Assembly (NCBI GenBank): GCA_964423575.1
Contig: CAYRFF010000021.1
Span: 1 to 53,496, forward strand
Length of the DNA: 53,496 bases
Reading direction: 5' to 3'
Origin: CAYRFF01 sp964423575
GTDB taxonomy: Bacteria; Bacteroidota; Bacteroidia; Chitinophagales; Saprospiraceae
Position numbers and translations under genes: made by a program
Notes under the pieces: generated by a model
The model's database searches: none
Seen by the model: the letters and a program-made list of their open reading frames with translations, nothing else
What the model was told of the DNA's origin: nothing
Shown here: piece by piece, positions 44,499 to 53,480 of the stretch
How positions within the stretch are numbered: the stretch's first letter is position 1
Layout of the letters: each line of letters begins with the position of its first letter

Positions 44499-44921
44499 TT
44501 ACTCTTCTTCATCCGTATCAGCCAGTGAATCGTCCTCAAGGCTTAGCAGATTCCTGTCGTTAAGAAAGTTAAACCATTTGATAACTTTCTTAATGTCACC
44601 GATAAATACTCGATCCTGATCGTAGTCCGGCAGAATATCCATAAAGTAATCCGCAAGCTCCTCGTTACTTGAGTTGACGTTTATAGGCGGATTGTCTTCG
44701 TACTGCTGAAGCATATTGCGGAACACATTTTCCAGAGGCATTGTGTCGCGCACCGTATAAATTGAGATCGAATTTAACGGTGTAAACTGATGCCTCAATG
44801 CAGAAAAGAATCTGCTCTTTCCACTATCAATTTCCTCGAGGATTAAACCATTACCGCGATTTGCCGTAAGGCGGAATAAACCGGGCTTCCCCGTTACTGA
44901 AATAAAATCATCTATGTTCAT
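44499..44921 (-). CDS. DUF5606 domain protein
   Basis: 140 residues, acidic C-terminus (LEDDSLADTDEEE). It starts MNIDDFISVTGKPGLFRLTANRGNG, the pattern of DUF5606, a family that I know only from Bacteroidota and with no assigned function. The first 50 residues look like a small beta barrel. It lies four bases after the E1 dehydrogenase stop and two bases before the glycosyltransferase, so it is co-transcribed with both. Confidence 0.85.
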   Translation of the reverse strand: MNIDDFISVTGKPGLFRLTANRGNGLILEEIDSGKSRFFSALRHQFTPLNSISIYTVRDTMPLENVFRNMLQQYEDNPPINVNSSNEELADYFMDILPDYDQDRVFIGDIKKVIKWFNFLNDRNLLSLEDDSLADTDEEE

Positions 44922-44925
44922 GCTC

Positions 44926-46941
44926 TTAATAATTTAGCAATGTCTCAATTGTTTCTTTCAAGCGGCTTGAAGCCAAATATTTTTTCTCGAGTTCTGCGTT
45001 AAATGGAATAGGTGTATCCAGGCTCGCTACTCGCTTAATCGGTGCATCGAGATACTCGAATGCATTCTCGGATAACCAAGCTGAAATTTCGCCTCCTATA
45101 CCTCCGGTCATATTAGCCTCATGAAGGACAATAACCCTATTGGTTTTCTTGACGCTTTCATAAATGGTATCAAAGTCGATAGGAGCAATAGAACGCAGAT
45201 CAATAATCTCAACGGAGTAATCCAGATTTTTAGTTTCCTCCAGTGCCCAGTGAACTCCCATCCCGAAGGTAACGATAGTAGCATCTGTCCCTTCTTGTAC
45301 TACTCTTGCTGTCTCTACATCGCGAATCACATTGTCGAGTTTGACAACTTCTTTTATAGTGCGATAGAGTTTTTTATGCTCAAAGAACAGTACCGGATTT
45401 GGATCGTGAATCGCCGCCAGCAACATATCCTTGGCGTCAGTAGGATTGGAAGGGTAATAGACCTTCAATCCAGGAACGTGCGTAAACCATGCTTCATTAG
45501 TCTGACTGTGGAAAGGACCTGCCGCTACACCACCACCCGCAGGCATTCTTATCACGACATCAGCATTCCCGCCCCAGCGATAATTCAACTTTGCAAGGTT
45601 ATTGACGATCTGGTTGAAACCACAGGAAACAAAGTCTGCAAATTGCATTTCCACTACGGATTTATATCCCTTTAGACTTAGTCCGATTCCCACACCGATA
45701 ATGGCAGACTCGCAGAGTGGGGTATTCCTCACTCGTTCCTTACCGAATTTCTCAACAAATCCTTCTGTGATTTTAAAAGCTCCTCCGTATTCTGCAATAT
45801 CTTGTCCCATCAGAACAAGTTTGTCATTCTCGGTCATCGCAATATCCAGTGCCGTTGAAATTGCATCGATAAAGCGTAATTCTTTTTCTTCTGCTTCCGC
45901 AAATATTGTGTCGGGATCTTGAGCCGGAACCGGACGATAAACATCAGCAAGTTCGTTTTCCTGATTAACTTCTATTGCAGGCGCATCAAATCCCCTGTGA
46001 ACAGCTTCTTCTATCTTGTCGTGGAACTCTGCTTTGATATGCTCAACAACATCTTCGCTGAGAATTCCTTTTTCCAGTAAATGTGTTTCATAAGTATTTA
46101 CAGGATCCTTTTTGCCCCATATATCAAATAGTTCCTTGGGGACATACTTGGTTCCGGATGCTTCTTCATGGCCGCGCATTCTGAAAGTCTTGCACTCCAC
46201 GAGGAATGGCCTTGGGTTTTCTCTTATGTCATTGGCTATCTCACCGAGCTTGGTGACCATCTCCAGTATATTATTTCCGTCGAGAATGACGGATTCCATT
46301 CCGTAGCCTATTCCTTTGTCAGCGATATTGTCACACCTGAATTGCTCATAGATCGGTGTAGAAAGACCATAACCATTATTTTCTACAATAAAAATAACGG
46401 GTAAAGACCATACTGCTGCGACGTTTAACGCTTCGTGGAATTCGCCCTCCGAAGTCGCGCCTTCACCGGTAAAAGCAACGCTTAATCGTTTTTCTCCATT
46501 TAGTAAATGCGCCAGTGCAGAACCATCTGCAAGAGATAATTGAGGTCCAAGGTGTGAAATCATCCCTATAACTCCGTAATCGGGAGTCCCAAAATGGAAT
46601 GAACGGTCACGCCCCTTGGTGAAACCACCATCTTTACCCTGCCATTGCATAATCAGATTTTCAAGAGGTATTCCTCTATTGAGGAACACTCCCAAGTTTC
46701 TATGCATGGGGTACACATATTCATCTTCTAGCAAAATTTCAGTACTAGCTATTGCAATTGCTTCTTGTCCAATGCCTGAGAACCACTTAGAGATTCTTCC
46801 TTGTCTCAATAGATTCAGCATCTTCTCTTCCACCATGCGTGGAAAAAGAAGTTTTTTATACAATTCTATTAAGTATTCTGACTCATAACCCGATGAGTCA
46901 AAATGCATTATATCATCCTTATTTACTGTGTCAGTTTTCAT
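44926..46941 (-). CDS. 2-oxo acid dehydrogenase E1, alpha and beta fused
   Basis: 671 residues from ATG 46941 (MKTDTVNKDD); the upstream TTG at 46950 lies inside the predicted -7 box. The alpha half has the thiamine diphosphate motif GEGATSEG to NN (159-189). The beta half begins near 340 (LRFIDAISTALDIAM) and contains VEMQFADF. The single-chain alpha-beta form is common in Bacteroidota. It supplies decarboxylation for the E2 enzyme (36841-38187). The substrate (pyruvate or branched-chain keto acids) cannot be decided. Confidence 0.94.
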   Translation of the reverse strand: MKTDTVNKDDIMHFDSSGYESEYLIELYKKLLFPRMVEEKMLNLLRQGRISKWFSGIGQEAIAIASTEILLEDEYVYPMHRNLGVFLNRGIPLENLIMQWQGKDGGFTKGRDRSFHFGTPDYGVIGMISHLGPQLSLADGSALAHLLNGEKRLSVAFTGEGATSEGEFHEALNVAAVWSLPVIFIVENNGYGLSTPIYEQFRCDNIADKGIGYGMESVILDGNNILEMVTKLGEIANDIRENPRPFLVECKTFRMRGHEEASGTKYVPKELFDIWGKKDPVNTYETHLLEKGILSEDVVEHIKAEFHDKIEEAVHRGFDAPAIEVNQENELADVYRPVPAQDPDTIFAEAEEKELRFIDAISTALDIAMTENDKLVLMGQDIAEYGGAFKITEGFVEKFGKERVRNTPLCESAIIGVGIGLSLKGYKSVVEMQFADFVSCGFNQIVNNLAKLNYRWGGNADVVIRMPAGGGVAAGPFHSQTNEAWFTHVPGLKVYYPSNPTDAKDMLLAAIHDPNPVLFFEHKKLYRTIKEVVKLDNVIRDVETARVVQEGTDATIVTFGMGVHWALEETKNLDYSVEIIDLRSIAPIDFDTIYESVKKTNRVIVLHEANMTGGIGGEISAWLSENAFEYLDAPIKRVASLDTPIPFNAELEKKYLASSRLKETIETLLNY

Positions 46942-46947
46942 ATTGCG

Positions 46948-46955
46948 CAAATATA
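46948..46955 (-). promoter_or_regulatory. Predicted -7 box for the E1 operon
   Basis: The minus strand reads TATATTTG, six bases upstream of the ATG at 46941. With normal spacing the transcript would start at or just before the start codon. Confidence 0.5.
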
Positions 46956-46965
46956 GTATAAGTTC

Positions 46966-47688
46966 CTATGAACTTAAGAGAACTTCTTTAATAATTTCAG
47001 GGGAATGCAATCCTTTAAAACCATCGATATGCAGACGGAAATACGTGATGTAGATACCGAATAGTCGTTTTCTTTCAGCTCCTGAATATGTAGAATGCAG
47101 TTGGCGGTCCAGTAAGCTGCGTTTTAGCAGGATAGTTTCCTGTTCATTGAGAACATAACTGTGACCGGGCATCAAATCTGTAAACTCTGCATGCATCAAG
47201 TCAAAATATTTACCGGCAGACTCATCCGGAAGTGGTAAGGCAATCCCGATAAGCTCTGCAAGGCCTGCCATGAATCGTAGGATATCTATAGGATTGTATT
47301 TCTCACTGTCAAGATTGATCAGAGTGTCCTTAAGAAAATGGTATAACTCTGAATGCACAACTCCATCGTAAACCACTTTATGAAACATCTCTACGTGGAA
47401 AAGTGCAATGGTCCCCTTTTTTACATTATTATATAAGGAATGGTACATATGACCTGAATCTATATCGGATATAAGATTCATTTCCTTATGCTCTTTGAGG
47501 TATGCGGTGAACTTTACTATCTGCGGCGGCCTGAAAACAATGCGCTTGTATTGATTCTTTTTTGACGAAAGTCCCTTGGCTATAAAAGTTCTGAGACCAA
47601 AAGATTCTGTATAAATCTCGCCTATAAGTGAACTTTCCTGATATCTGAAAGACTTCAAGACGATTCCCTCTATATCAGATACTTTCAT
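46966..47688 (-). CDS. recO: DNA repair protein RecO
   Basis: 240 residues. The N-terminal OB-fold starts with SDIEGIVLKSFRYQESSLIGEIYTE (residues 3-27), the usual RecO opening, and contains TFIAKGLSSKKN. A helical C-terminal domain follows. RecO loads RecA on SSB-coated DNA with RecR. The zinc-binding cysteines of some RecO proteins are absent, as is common in this phylum. It lies 24 bases upstream of the E1 start, on the same strand. Confidence 0.9.
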   Translation of the reverse strand: MKVSDIEGIVLKSFRYQESSLIGEIYTESFGLRTFIAKGLSSKKNQYKRIVFRPPQIVKFTAYLKEHKEMNLISDIDSGHMYHSLYNNVKKGTIALFHVEMFHKVVYDGVVHSELYHFLKDTLINLDSEKYNPIDILRFMAGLAELIGIALPLPDESAGKYFDLMHAEFTDLMPGHSYVLNEQETILLKRSLLDRQLHSTYSGAERKRLFGIYITYFRLHIDGFKGLHSPEIIKEVLLSS

Positions 47689-47709
47689 AATCCTGAAATA
47701 TGCAAATTG

Positions 47710-47729
47710 CTTTTCCGGTTTGGGAAAAG
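47710..47729 (-). terminator. Perfect hairpin between the acyl-CoA ligase gene and recO
   Basis: cttttcc (47710-47716) and ggaaaag (47723-47729) form a seven-base stem with a six-base loop. It lies just after the ligase gene; no strong T-run follows on the minus strand. Confidence 0.45.
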
Positions 47730-47761
47730 AAATAAATCCGCTTTAAAGTGAAATTTAGCTT

Positions 47762-49450
47762 TTAAGCTGTTCCCTTTAATTTTTTGATCTCTCTTTCTCT
47801 TAATTCTCTCCGGAGAATCTTGCCTACCGTAGTTTTAGGTAAATCATCTACAAATTCTACCTGATGTGGAACCTTATAGCCGGTCAATTGCTTTCTTGCA
47901 TAGGCTACTACTTCATCCTCGGTCAATGATTTATCCTTTTTAATGATAAATACCTTTACAGTTTCACCACTCCGATCGTCTGGAACTCCGACACAGGCAA
48001 CTTCTAGAATCTTGTCAAATGAGGCAAGTACATCCTCCACTTCATTGGGGTAGACGTTGAAGCCTGAAACGTTAATCATATCTTTTTTCCTGTCTACAAT
48101 TTCAAAGTAACCATCGTCGTGCATCATTCCCATATCGCCGGTACTTAACCAGCCATCTTTAAGAACCTTAGCAGTTTCATCAGGGCGGTTATAGTATCCT
48201 TTCATTACCTGAGGACCAAAAATTTGAATTTCACCTACCTCATTGGCTGGAAGTACACTTCCGGAATCGTCGACAACACGCATATCAGTCGAGGGGACTG
48301 GTAAACCTATCGTTCCTAATTTGCCTGAACCGTCAACCGGGTTTACACTGGCTACTGGAGAAGTTTCTGTGAGCCCATAGCCCTCAGTTAAAGGACAACC
48401 TGTAACGCGTTCCCATCTTTCTGCAACCGCCTTCTGAACTGCAGTCCCACCTCCAACGACTATATTCAGTGCACTGAAATCAAGCTTTTGGAATTTTTCG
48501 TTTTGTAATAAAGCGTTGAACAGAGTATTAACCCCAGTCATAAGAGAAAGAGGGTAACGCTTAAATTCGGCAATTATAGAGCCTAAATCCCGTGGATTGG
48601 TTACCAATACGTTTAATGCACCGATGTGCATCATCGCAAAGCAGTTTACAGATAGAGCAAATATGTGATATAATGGTAGTGGACATAAAACAACTTCTTG
48701 TTTTTCAGCGAGACGTGGCTTCAGAATCCCACCAATCTGTAGCATGTTTGCTACCATATTTCGATTAGTAAGCATCGCCCCCTTGGCTATACCGGTTGTA
48801 CCTCCTGTATATTGAAGAAAAACTACCCTTTCAGGAGTATCTTCAAAGTCGCTAATTGTCTTTCCTTTACCTTCTTTCAGTGCAACTTTAAAGCTTACGC
48901 TATTGGGCAGGTTAAAAGAAGGAACCATGCGCTTGATGTTTCGTACAGCAAAGTTTACAAATGCACCTTTAACGCCACCGAGCAATTCTCCGATGCTCGT
49001 AACTATAATTGTATCGATATTCGTCTGAGGGAGCACCTCTTCCAGTTTAGAAGCGAAGTTTTCAACAATGACGATAGCCTTTGCTTGTGAATCCTTGAAT
49101 TGTGCAAGCATTTCCCTAGCAGTATAAAGTGGATTTACGTTTACAATGATAATTCCTGCTCGCACTGCTCCCATCAATGCAATAGGGTATTGCAGGAGAT
49201 TGGGCATCATAATTGCAATTCGATCTCCGGGTTTTAAGCCGCGATAGTGAAGATAAGCAGCAAAGTTCCTTGACCTTTCATCGATTTCATCATAGGTAAA
49301 TTCTTTACCCATACAGGAATATGCCTTCTGCTTGCCATACCTCTTAAAACAATCATCAAAAAAATTATTCATCGTCGGAAACTCATCCGGATTGATATTT
49401 ACCGGCACTCCGCTTGGATAGTTATTTAGCCATGGTTTTGTCCCACTCAT
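47762..49450 (-). CDS. fadD: Long-chain fatty acid--CoA ligase
   Basis: 562 residues, AMP-forming adenylate enzyme that activates fatty acids for breakdown or lipid synthesis. The P-loop YTGGTTGIAKGAML is followed by EGYGLTETSP and the hinge WLSTGDMGMMHDDGYFEIVDRKKDMI. The C-terminal PKTTVGKILRRELRE carries the catalytic lysine. Length and motifs match E. coli FadD. It is a single gene followed by a hairpin. Confidence 0.93.
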   Translation of the reverse strand: MSGTKPWLNNYPSGVPVNINPDEFPTMNNFFDDCFKRYGKQKAYSCMGKEFTYDEIDERSRNFAAYLHYRGLKPGDRIAIMMPNLLQYPIALMGAVRAGIIIVNVNPLYTAREMLAQFKDSQAKAIVIVENFASKLEEVLPQTNIDTIIVTSIGELLGGVKGAFVNFAVRNIKRMVPSFNLPNSVSFKVALKEGKGKTISDFEDTPERVVFLQYTGGTTGIAKGAMLTNRNMVANMLQIGGILKPRLAEKQEVVLCPLPLYHIFALSVNCFAMMHIGALNVLVTNPRDLGSIIAEFKRYPLSLMTGVNTLFNALLQNEKFQKLDFSALNIVVGGGTAVQKAVAERWERVTGCPLTEGYGLTETSPVASVNPVDGSGKLGTIGLPVPSTDMRVVDDSGSVLPANEVGEIQIFGPQVMKGYYNRPDETAKVLKDGWLSTGDMGMMHDDGYFEIVDRKKDMINVSGFNVYPNEVEDVLASFDKILEVACVGVPDDRSGETVKVFIIKKDKSLTEDEVVAYARKQLTGYKVPHQVEFVDDLPKTTVGKILRRELREREIKKLKGTA

Positions 49451-49809
49451 ATTTTAATTCTTTTGTAGTTTAACAGATTCTTGCCCAATATATGCAATAA
49501 TACATAAAAGATACTATTCCGATTTATTTTAATTGCCAAATGAAAACTATGCAGTTTATTATATAGTTCTGAATTGGCAATGAGCAACTGCTTAAATTAT
49601 ATTTGCGTAAGCTTATACATAAACAGAGTCACTTTAAGAGGGAAAGTTACATATTAAATGGATAATTCTCTATAATTTCACTTCTGATATTTACTTTTTA
49701 CCTTTACTATTAATCGAATTTGCCGAAATGGCAACAAGATTTCTTTATAGAGCATTCGATTGGGAATTGCGAAAGGATGCAGACTTTTTATGTGATAAAA
49801 TTATAAAAA
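49451..49809. other. Intergenic region before the SDR gene
   Basis: 359 AT-rich bases between divergent genes. It holds a promoter for the SDR gene (49574-49605) overlapping one exact copy of the 12-mer ATTTGCGTAAGCT word at 49601-49613. A 32-codon open frame at 49728-49826 is not convincing. Confidence 0.6.
49574..49605 (+). promoter_or_regulatory. Promoter of the SDR gene
   Basis: TTG at 49574-49576, 21 bases, then TATATTTG at 49598-49605. The leader would be about 200 bases. Confidence 0.5.
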
Positions 49810-50604
49810 ATGGCGGATTTATCTGATAAGTGGATATGGATTACGGGAGCTTCTTCCGGGATAGGGAAGGCATTGGCAGAATTATATGATAAACGGCATG
49901 CCAATCTCATTCTGTCGGCGCGAAATGTAGGAAAACTTCAAGAAGTAAAAAACTCTTGTTCAGGGAAGGGGCAGAAATATATACTCCCAATTGATCTGGC
50001 AAATTATACTGAAATGAAATCTGCGGTGGAAAAGGCTTATGCAATTACGGATAAAATCGATATCCTTATAAATAATGGAGGAGTGAGCCAGCGGTCATTT
50101 GCCTTAGAGACAGATATTGAGGTGACAAAGCGCTTAATGGATGTGAATTTTATGGGAACCGTTGCATTGACAATGGAAGTGGTTCCTGCGATGGTAGCAG
50201 CCGGAGGTGGACAGCTTGTGGTCGTAAGTAGTGTAGTGGGGAAATATGGTAGCCCATATAGGTCTTCCTATTCCGCATCTAAGCATGCCTTGCATGGTTT
50301 CTTTGATTCTCTGCGCCTTGAAGTGGAAAATAAGGGGATACAAGTGACGATAATCTGCCCGGGTTTCGTATCGACCAATATCTCTTACAATGCTCTGATA
50401 GGCGATGGCTCATACTTAAACACAATGGATGAGAAATCTCAGAATGGACTCAGCCCGGAGGATTTTGCAAGAAAAGCTGTAAAGGCCATAGATGGAAAAA
50501 AGCGGGAAGTGTATATAGGGAAAGTAGAGGTTCTGGGCGTATATTTGAAACGATATTTTCCTGCTTTATTTAGGTATGTGATAAAGCGTTCCAAGGTGCG
50601 GTAG
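49810..50604 (+). CDS. Short-chain dehydrogenase/reductase
   Basis: 264 residues, classical SDR. The cofactor loop TGASSGIG is at 12-19, NNGG at 88-91, and the catalytic Ser140/141, Tyr154 and Lys158 are in SYSASK. ARN after the second beta strand suggests NADP(H) preference. It resembles DHRS7-like or fatty-acid/sterol dehydrogenases, but the substrate is not known. It precedes rpsA, which has its own promoter. Confidence 0.92.
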   Translation: MADLSDKWIWITGASSGIGKALAELYDKRHANLILSARNVGKLQEVKNSCSGKGQKYILPIDLANYTEMKSAVEKAYAITDKIDILINNGGVSQRSFALETDIEVTKRLMDVNFMGTVALTMEVVPAMVAAGGGQLVVVSSVVGKYGSPYRSSYSASKHALHGFFDSLRLEVENKGIQVTIICPGFVSTNISYNALIGDGSYLNTMDEKSQNGLSPEDFARKAVKAIDGKKREVYIGKVEVLGVYLKRYFPALFRYVIKRSKVR

Positions 50605-50690
50605 CCATGCGTTTTGCATCAGTTTCTCCTCGTCTGAGAATTGAGATTGATTTCCTCCAAAACTGAGTCTTAAATAAAATGCCTTTTCCC

Positions 50691-50721
50691 TTTGTGGTTA
50701 AGGGTGAAAGTCTTACCTTTG
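50691..50721 (+). promoter_or_regulatory. Promoter of rpsA
   Basis: TTTG at 50691-50694, 19 bases, then TACCTTTG at 50714-50721: a full match to the Bacteroidota consensus, 47 bases before the ATG. Confidence 0.8.
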
Positions 50722-50767
50722 CCCCGCTAAAAATATTTGTTAACCTTTTAAAATCGGTTCTTTCATT

Positions 50768-52732
50768 ATGCAAGAAGAAAAGAATCAAAATGTAGAGAAC
50801 GAGGCGACTGAGGAAAATCAGGCAACTGATCAAGCTCAGACTACTGAAACGCCTCAGACTGACAGCACAGAAAACAGTGGTGATCAAGTTGAAAATACCG
50901 AAGCTGCAGCAGAAGAGAAAAGTGCACCTAAAACTGAAAAAGTAGAAGTGGCGCACGATGACTTCGACTGGGAAAGCGGAAACTTCAAAGGGCCTATTTA
51001 CAGCCCGGAAGAATATGCAAAACTGGAAAAGCAGTACGAGGAAACTATCGTTGACCTCGATGCCAATGAAATTGTTTCGGCAGAAATAACCTCCATTTCC
51101 AATGGTGATGTCGTTCTGGACTTAAATTATAAGTCTAACGGTATTATAGGTCTTTCCGAATTCAGAAACAAAGATGATTTGAAGGTAGGGGATAAAGTTG
51201 ACGTCTTCATTGAAAGATTGGAAGATGAAGATGGAAGACTCGTACTTTCAAGAAGAAAAGCTCGACTCTTGAGAGCTTGGGAAGGAATTAAGGATTCCTA
51301 CCATAACGACTCAGTTATTAAAGGACATGTTATTTCCAAGACTAAAGGTGGACTTATCGTTGATATCGGAGGTCTGGAAACTTTCCTACCTGGATCACAG
51401 ATAGACATTAAGCCTATCATCGATTATGATTCATACGTTGGAAAGACTATGGAATTTAAAGTCGTGAAAATTAATGAGGCGATTAAAAACGCCGTTGTAT
51501 CTCACAAAGCACTTATCGAAAGCGACCTTGCAGAGCAAAGAGAAGAAATTATCTCCTCTCTTGAGAAAGGTCAGGTGCTCGAGGGGACAGTTAAGAATAT
51601 TACAGACTTTGGTGCCTTTATGGATCTTGGTGGTGTAGACGGACTTCTGTATATCACAGATATCTCATGGGGTCGTATTAATCACCCGAGCGAAGTTCTT
51701 AGCCTCAATGATACTGTAAACGTAGTTGTACTTGACTTTAATGAAAACAAGAGAAGAATTTCTCTGGGCTTGAAGCAATTAATGCCTCACCCATGGGATG
51801 TTCTGGATGATAGTATAGTAGAAGGCGCCAAGGTGAAAGGGAAAATCGTTAACATCGAAGATTACGGTGCGTTCCTTGAAATTGAGCCGGGAGTTGAAGG
51901 GCTTATCCATATATCTGAAGTGTCATGGAGCAATCAACCCATCAATGCGCGCGAATTCTTTACTTTAGGTGAAGAGTACGAGGCAGTTATAGCAACGATT
52001 GATAAGGATGAGCGTAAGATGTCACTTTCATTGAAGCAGATGACTAAGGATCCATGGGATGAAATTTATGACAAGTATCCGGTTGACAGCAGTCACACTG
52101 GAGAAGTGAAAAATCTCACTCCTTATGGTGTTTTTGTTGAGCTTGAAGAAGGAATTGGTGGAATGATTCACATTTCTGACTTGAGCTGGACTAAGCGTTA
52201 CTCTCACCCTTCTGAATTTACAAAGGTAGGAGAGAAGATTGAAGTTGTAATTCTTGAAATTGACAAGGATGAGCGTAAACTTTCTCTTGGACATAAGCAG
52301 CTTGAAGAGAATCCGTGGGATACATTCGGCAGAGTATTCCCGGTAGGTTCTTATCATGAAGCTACAGTTCTGCGTAAGGATAAGAAAGGAGCAATAGTTC
52401 AGTTGCCGTATGGTCTTGAAGCATTTGCACCTATCAGTCACCTTAAGAAAGAAGATGGTTCTACCGCGGAGCCTGAAGAAATACTTACTTTCAAGGTGAT
52501 CGAGTTCAATAGAGACAATAAGCGTATTCTTGTTTCGCATAAGCGATACCTCGACGATATCAAGCGTGAAGCGCATGATAAAGTAAGAGATGAAGAGCGT
52601 GCTGAACAGAAGAAAGTTGATCAGACTATCCAGAAGCAGCGCACCACAATCGAGAGAACTACTCTCGGTGAGTTGGATACTTTCAGTGAGTTGAAAGACA
52701 AGCTGGGGATGGATTCAGGTGAGGAGGAATAA
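50768..52732 (+). CDS. rpsA: 30S ribosomal protein S1
   Basis: 654 residues. The first 75 or so residues form an acidic, Gln/Thr-rich tail (ENEATEENQATDQAQ), followed by about six S1 OB-fold repeats (GTVKNITDFGAFMDLGGVDG, GKIVNIEDYGAFLEIEPGVE, GEVKNLTPYGVFVELEEGIG). The extended acidic N-terminus is typical of this phylum. S1 binds mRNA on the small subunit, which matters because most genes here lack Shine-Dalgarno sites. It has its own strong promoter and a terminator. Confidence 0.97.
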   Translation: MQEEKNQNVENEATEENQATDQAQTTETPQTDSTENSGDQVENTEAAAEEKSAPKTEKVEVAHDDFDWESGNFKGPIYSPEEYAKLEKQYEETIVDLDANEIVSAEITSISNGDVVLDLNYKSNGIIGLSEFRNKDDLKVGDKVDVFIERLEDEDGRLVLSRRKARLLRAWEGIKDSYHNDSVIKGHVISKTKGGLIVDIGGLETFLPGSQIDIKPIIDYDSYVGKTMEFKVVKINEAIKNAVVSHKALIESDLAEQREEIISSLEKGQVLEGTVKNITDFGAFMDLGGVDGLLYITDISWGRINHPSEVLSLNDTVNVVVLDFNENKRRISLGLKQLMPHPWDVLDDSIVEGAKVKGKIVNIEDYGAFLEIEPGVEGLIHISEVSWSNQPINAREFFTLGEEYEAVIATIDKDERKMSLSLKQMTKDPWDEIYDKYPVDSSHTGEVKNLTPYGVFVELEEGIGGMIHISDLSWTKRYSHPSEFTKVGEKIEVVILEIDKDERKLSLGHKQLEENPWDTFGRVFPVGSYHEATVLRKDKKGAIVQLPYGLEAFAPISHLKKEDGSTAEPEEILTFKVIEFNRDNKRILVSHKRYLDDIKREAHDKVRDEERAEQKKVDQTIQKQRTTIERTTLGELDTFSELKDKLGMDSGEEE

Positions 52733-52757
52733 TCCGAATCGTCTATAATTTATATAA

Positions 52758-52794
52758 AGTCCGGGTTCAGGTTGCTGAGCTCGGACTTTTTTTT
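52758..52794 (+). terminator. Rho-independent terminator of rpsA
   Basis: agtccgggttcag (52758-52770) pairs with ctgagctcggact (52775-52787) through 13 positions, two of them wobble, followed by seven Ts. Confidence 0.9.
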
Positions 52795-53232
52795 GTTTGT
52801 ATAGGATGCTTTTTTAGCTTTCGCAAATATCTCAGCTTTCGCAAATGATATTTTCTGTCAAACTTTATACCTTATATATATAAGGTACATTAAAGGTGGT
52901 TTTTAAGAAATCCCAGGTGCATTAAGAATAAACTAAAGCTAAGCTCGCTTTCCTTTCGTGAAGCAGTTATACAATTTTGGGATACGGGCCTTATATTATA
53001 AATTAAAATATGTCTGTATTTTAATAGTTTCAGGAACTTTTTATAGATCTGAATGGTTTAGTATGTACCTTCGGGGAGTCAATTATAGGATTGGCTTATG
53101 GTCTGATAAGAATATGACCATATTAGTAGTCGGTTATAAATAATTTTTTAAGTCTATAACCCTTGTCAGGACTACATTCTAGGAAAATGCTGAAAATAAA
53201 TTAAAAAATAATTCAATTTTCAGCATTAAATG
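52795..53232. other. Gene-free region upstream of the rRNA operon
   Basis: About 440 AT-rich bases. It contains two AGCTTTCGCAAAT repeats (52816-52828 and 52834-52846), a perfect 20-base palindrome (52868-52887) and a hairpin with 12-base arms (53186-53197 and 53216-53227) ending just before the rRNA promoter. A GTG-started frame at 52958-53143 does not look like a real protein. Confidence 0.7.
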
Positions 53233-53263
53233 TTTGCGATTACAATTAATAGTTATATATTTG
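53233..53263 (+). promoter_or_regulatory. rRNA operon promoter
   Basis: TTTG at 53233-53236, 19 bases, then TATATTTG at 53256-53263: a full consensus match. It lies about 220 bases before the 16S start, so the leader is long. Confidence 0.8.
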
Positions 53264-53480
53264 CAGCCGCTTCGGAAGGGAGCTACGGTTCTACGACGAA
53301 AAGCGACTAAAAGAAACGAAGTTCATCATCGATGGATGATGGGCTAAAAAGAAAGATTGACAGAACTAAAAAGACAGAGCGGACCTAAAATAAGAGCATG
53401 GGTTCAGATGATTAACGGTCGTATTGACGAGTATGTATTTAATATGTATTAGTCGGTATGTATCAACTATAAAGAATATG
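53264..53480 (+). other. Leader of the rRNA operon
   Basis: A transcribed spacer before 16S, inferred from the promoter. It contains a hairpin catcatc-gatg-gatgatg (53324-53341). I see no recognisable boxA. Confidence 0.55.

Noticed and set aside
49728..49826. 32-codon frame (MATRFLYRAFDWELRK...) running into the SDR gene start
   Set aside because: Short, overlaps the SDR start and has no ribosome site; composition plausible but not enough support.
52958..53143. 61-codon open frame upstream of the rRNA promoter
   Set aside because: GTG start, no ribosome site, unlikely composition and no recognisable pattern; lies in an AT-rich leader area.
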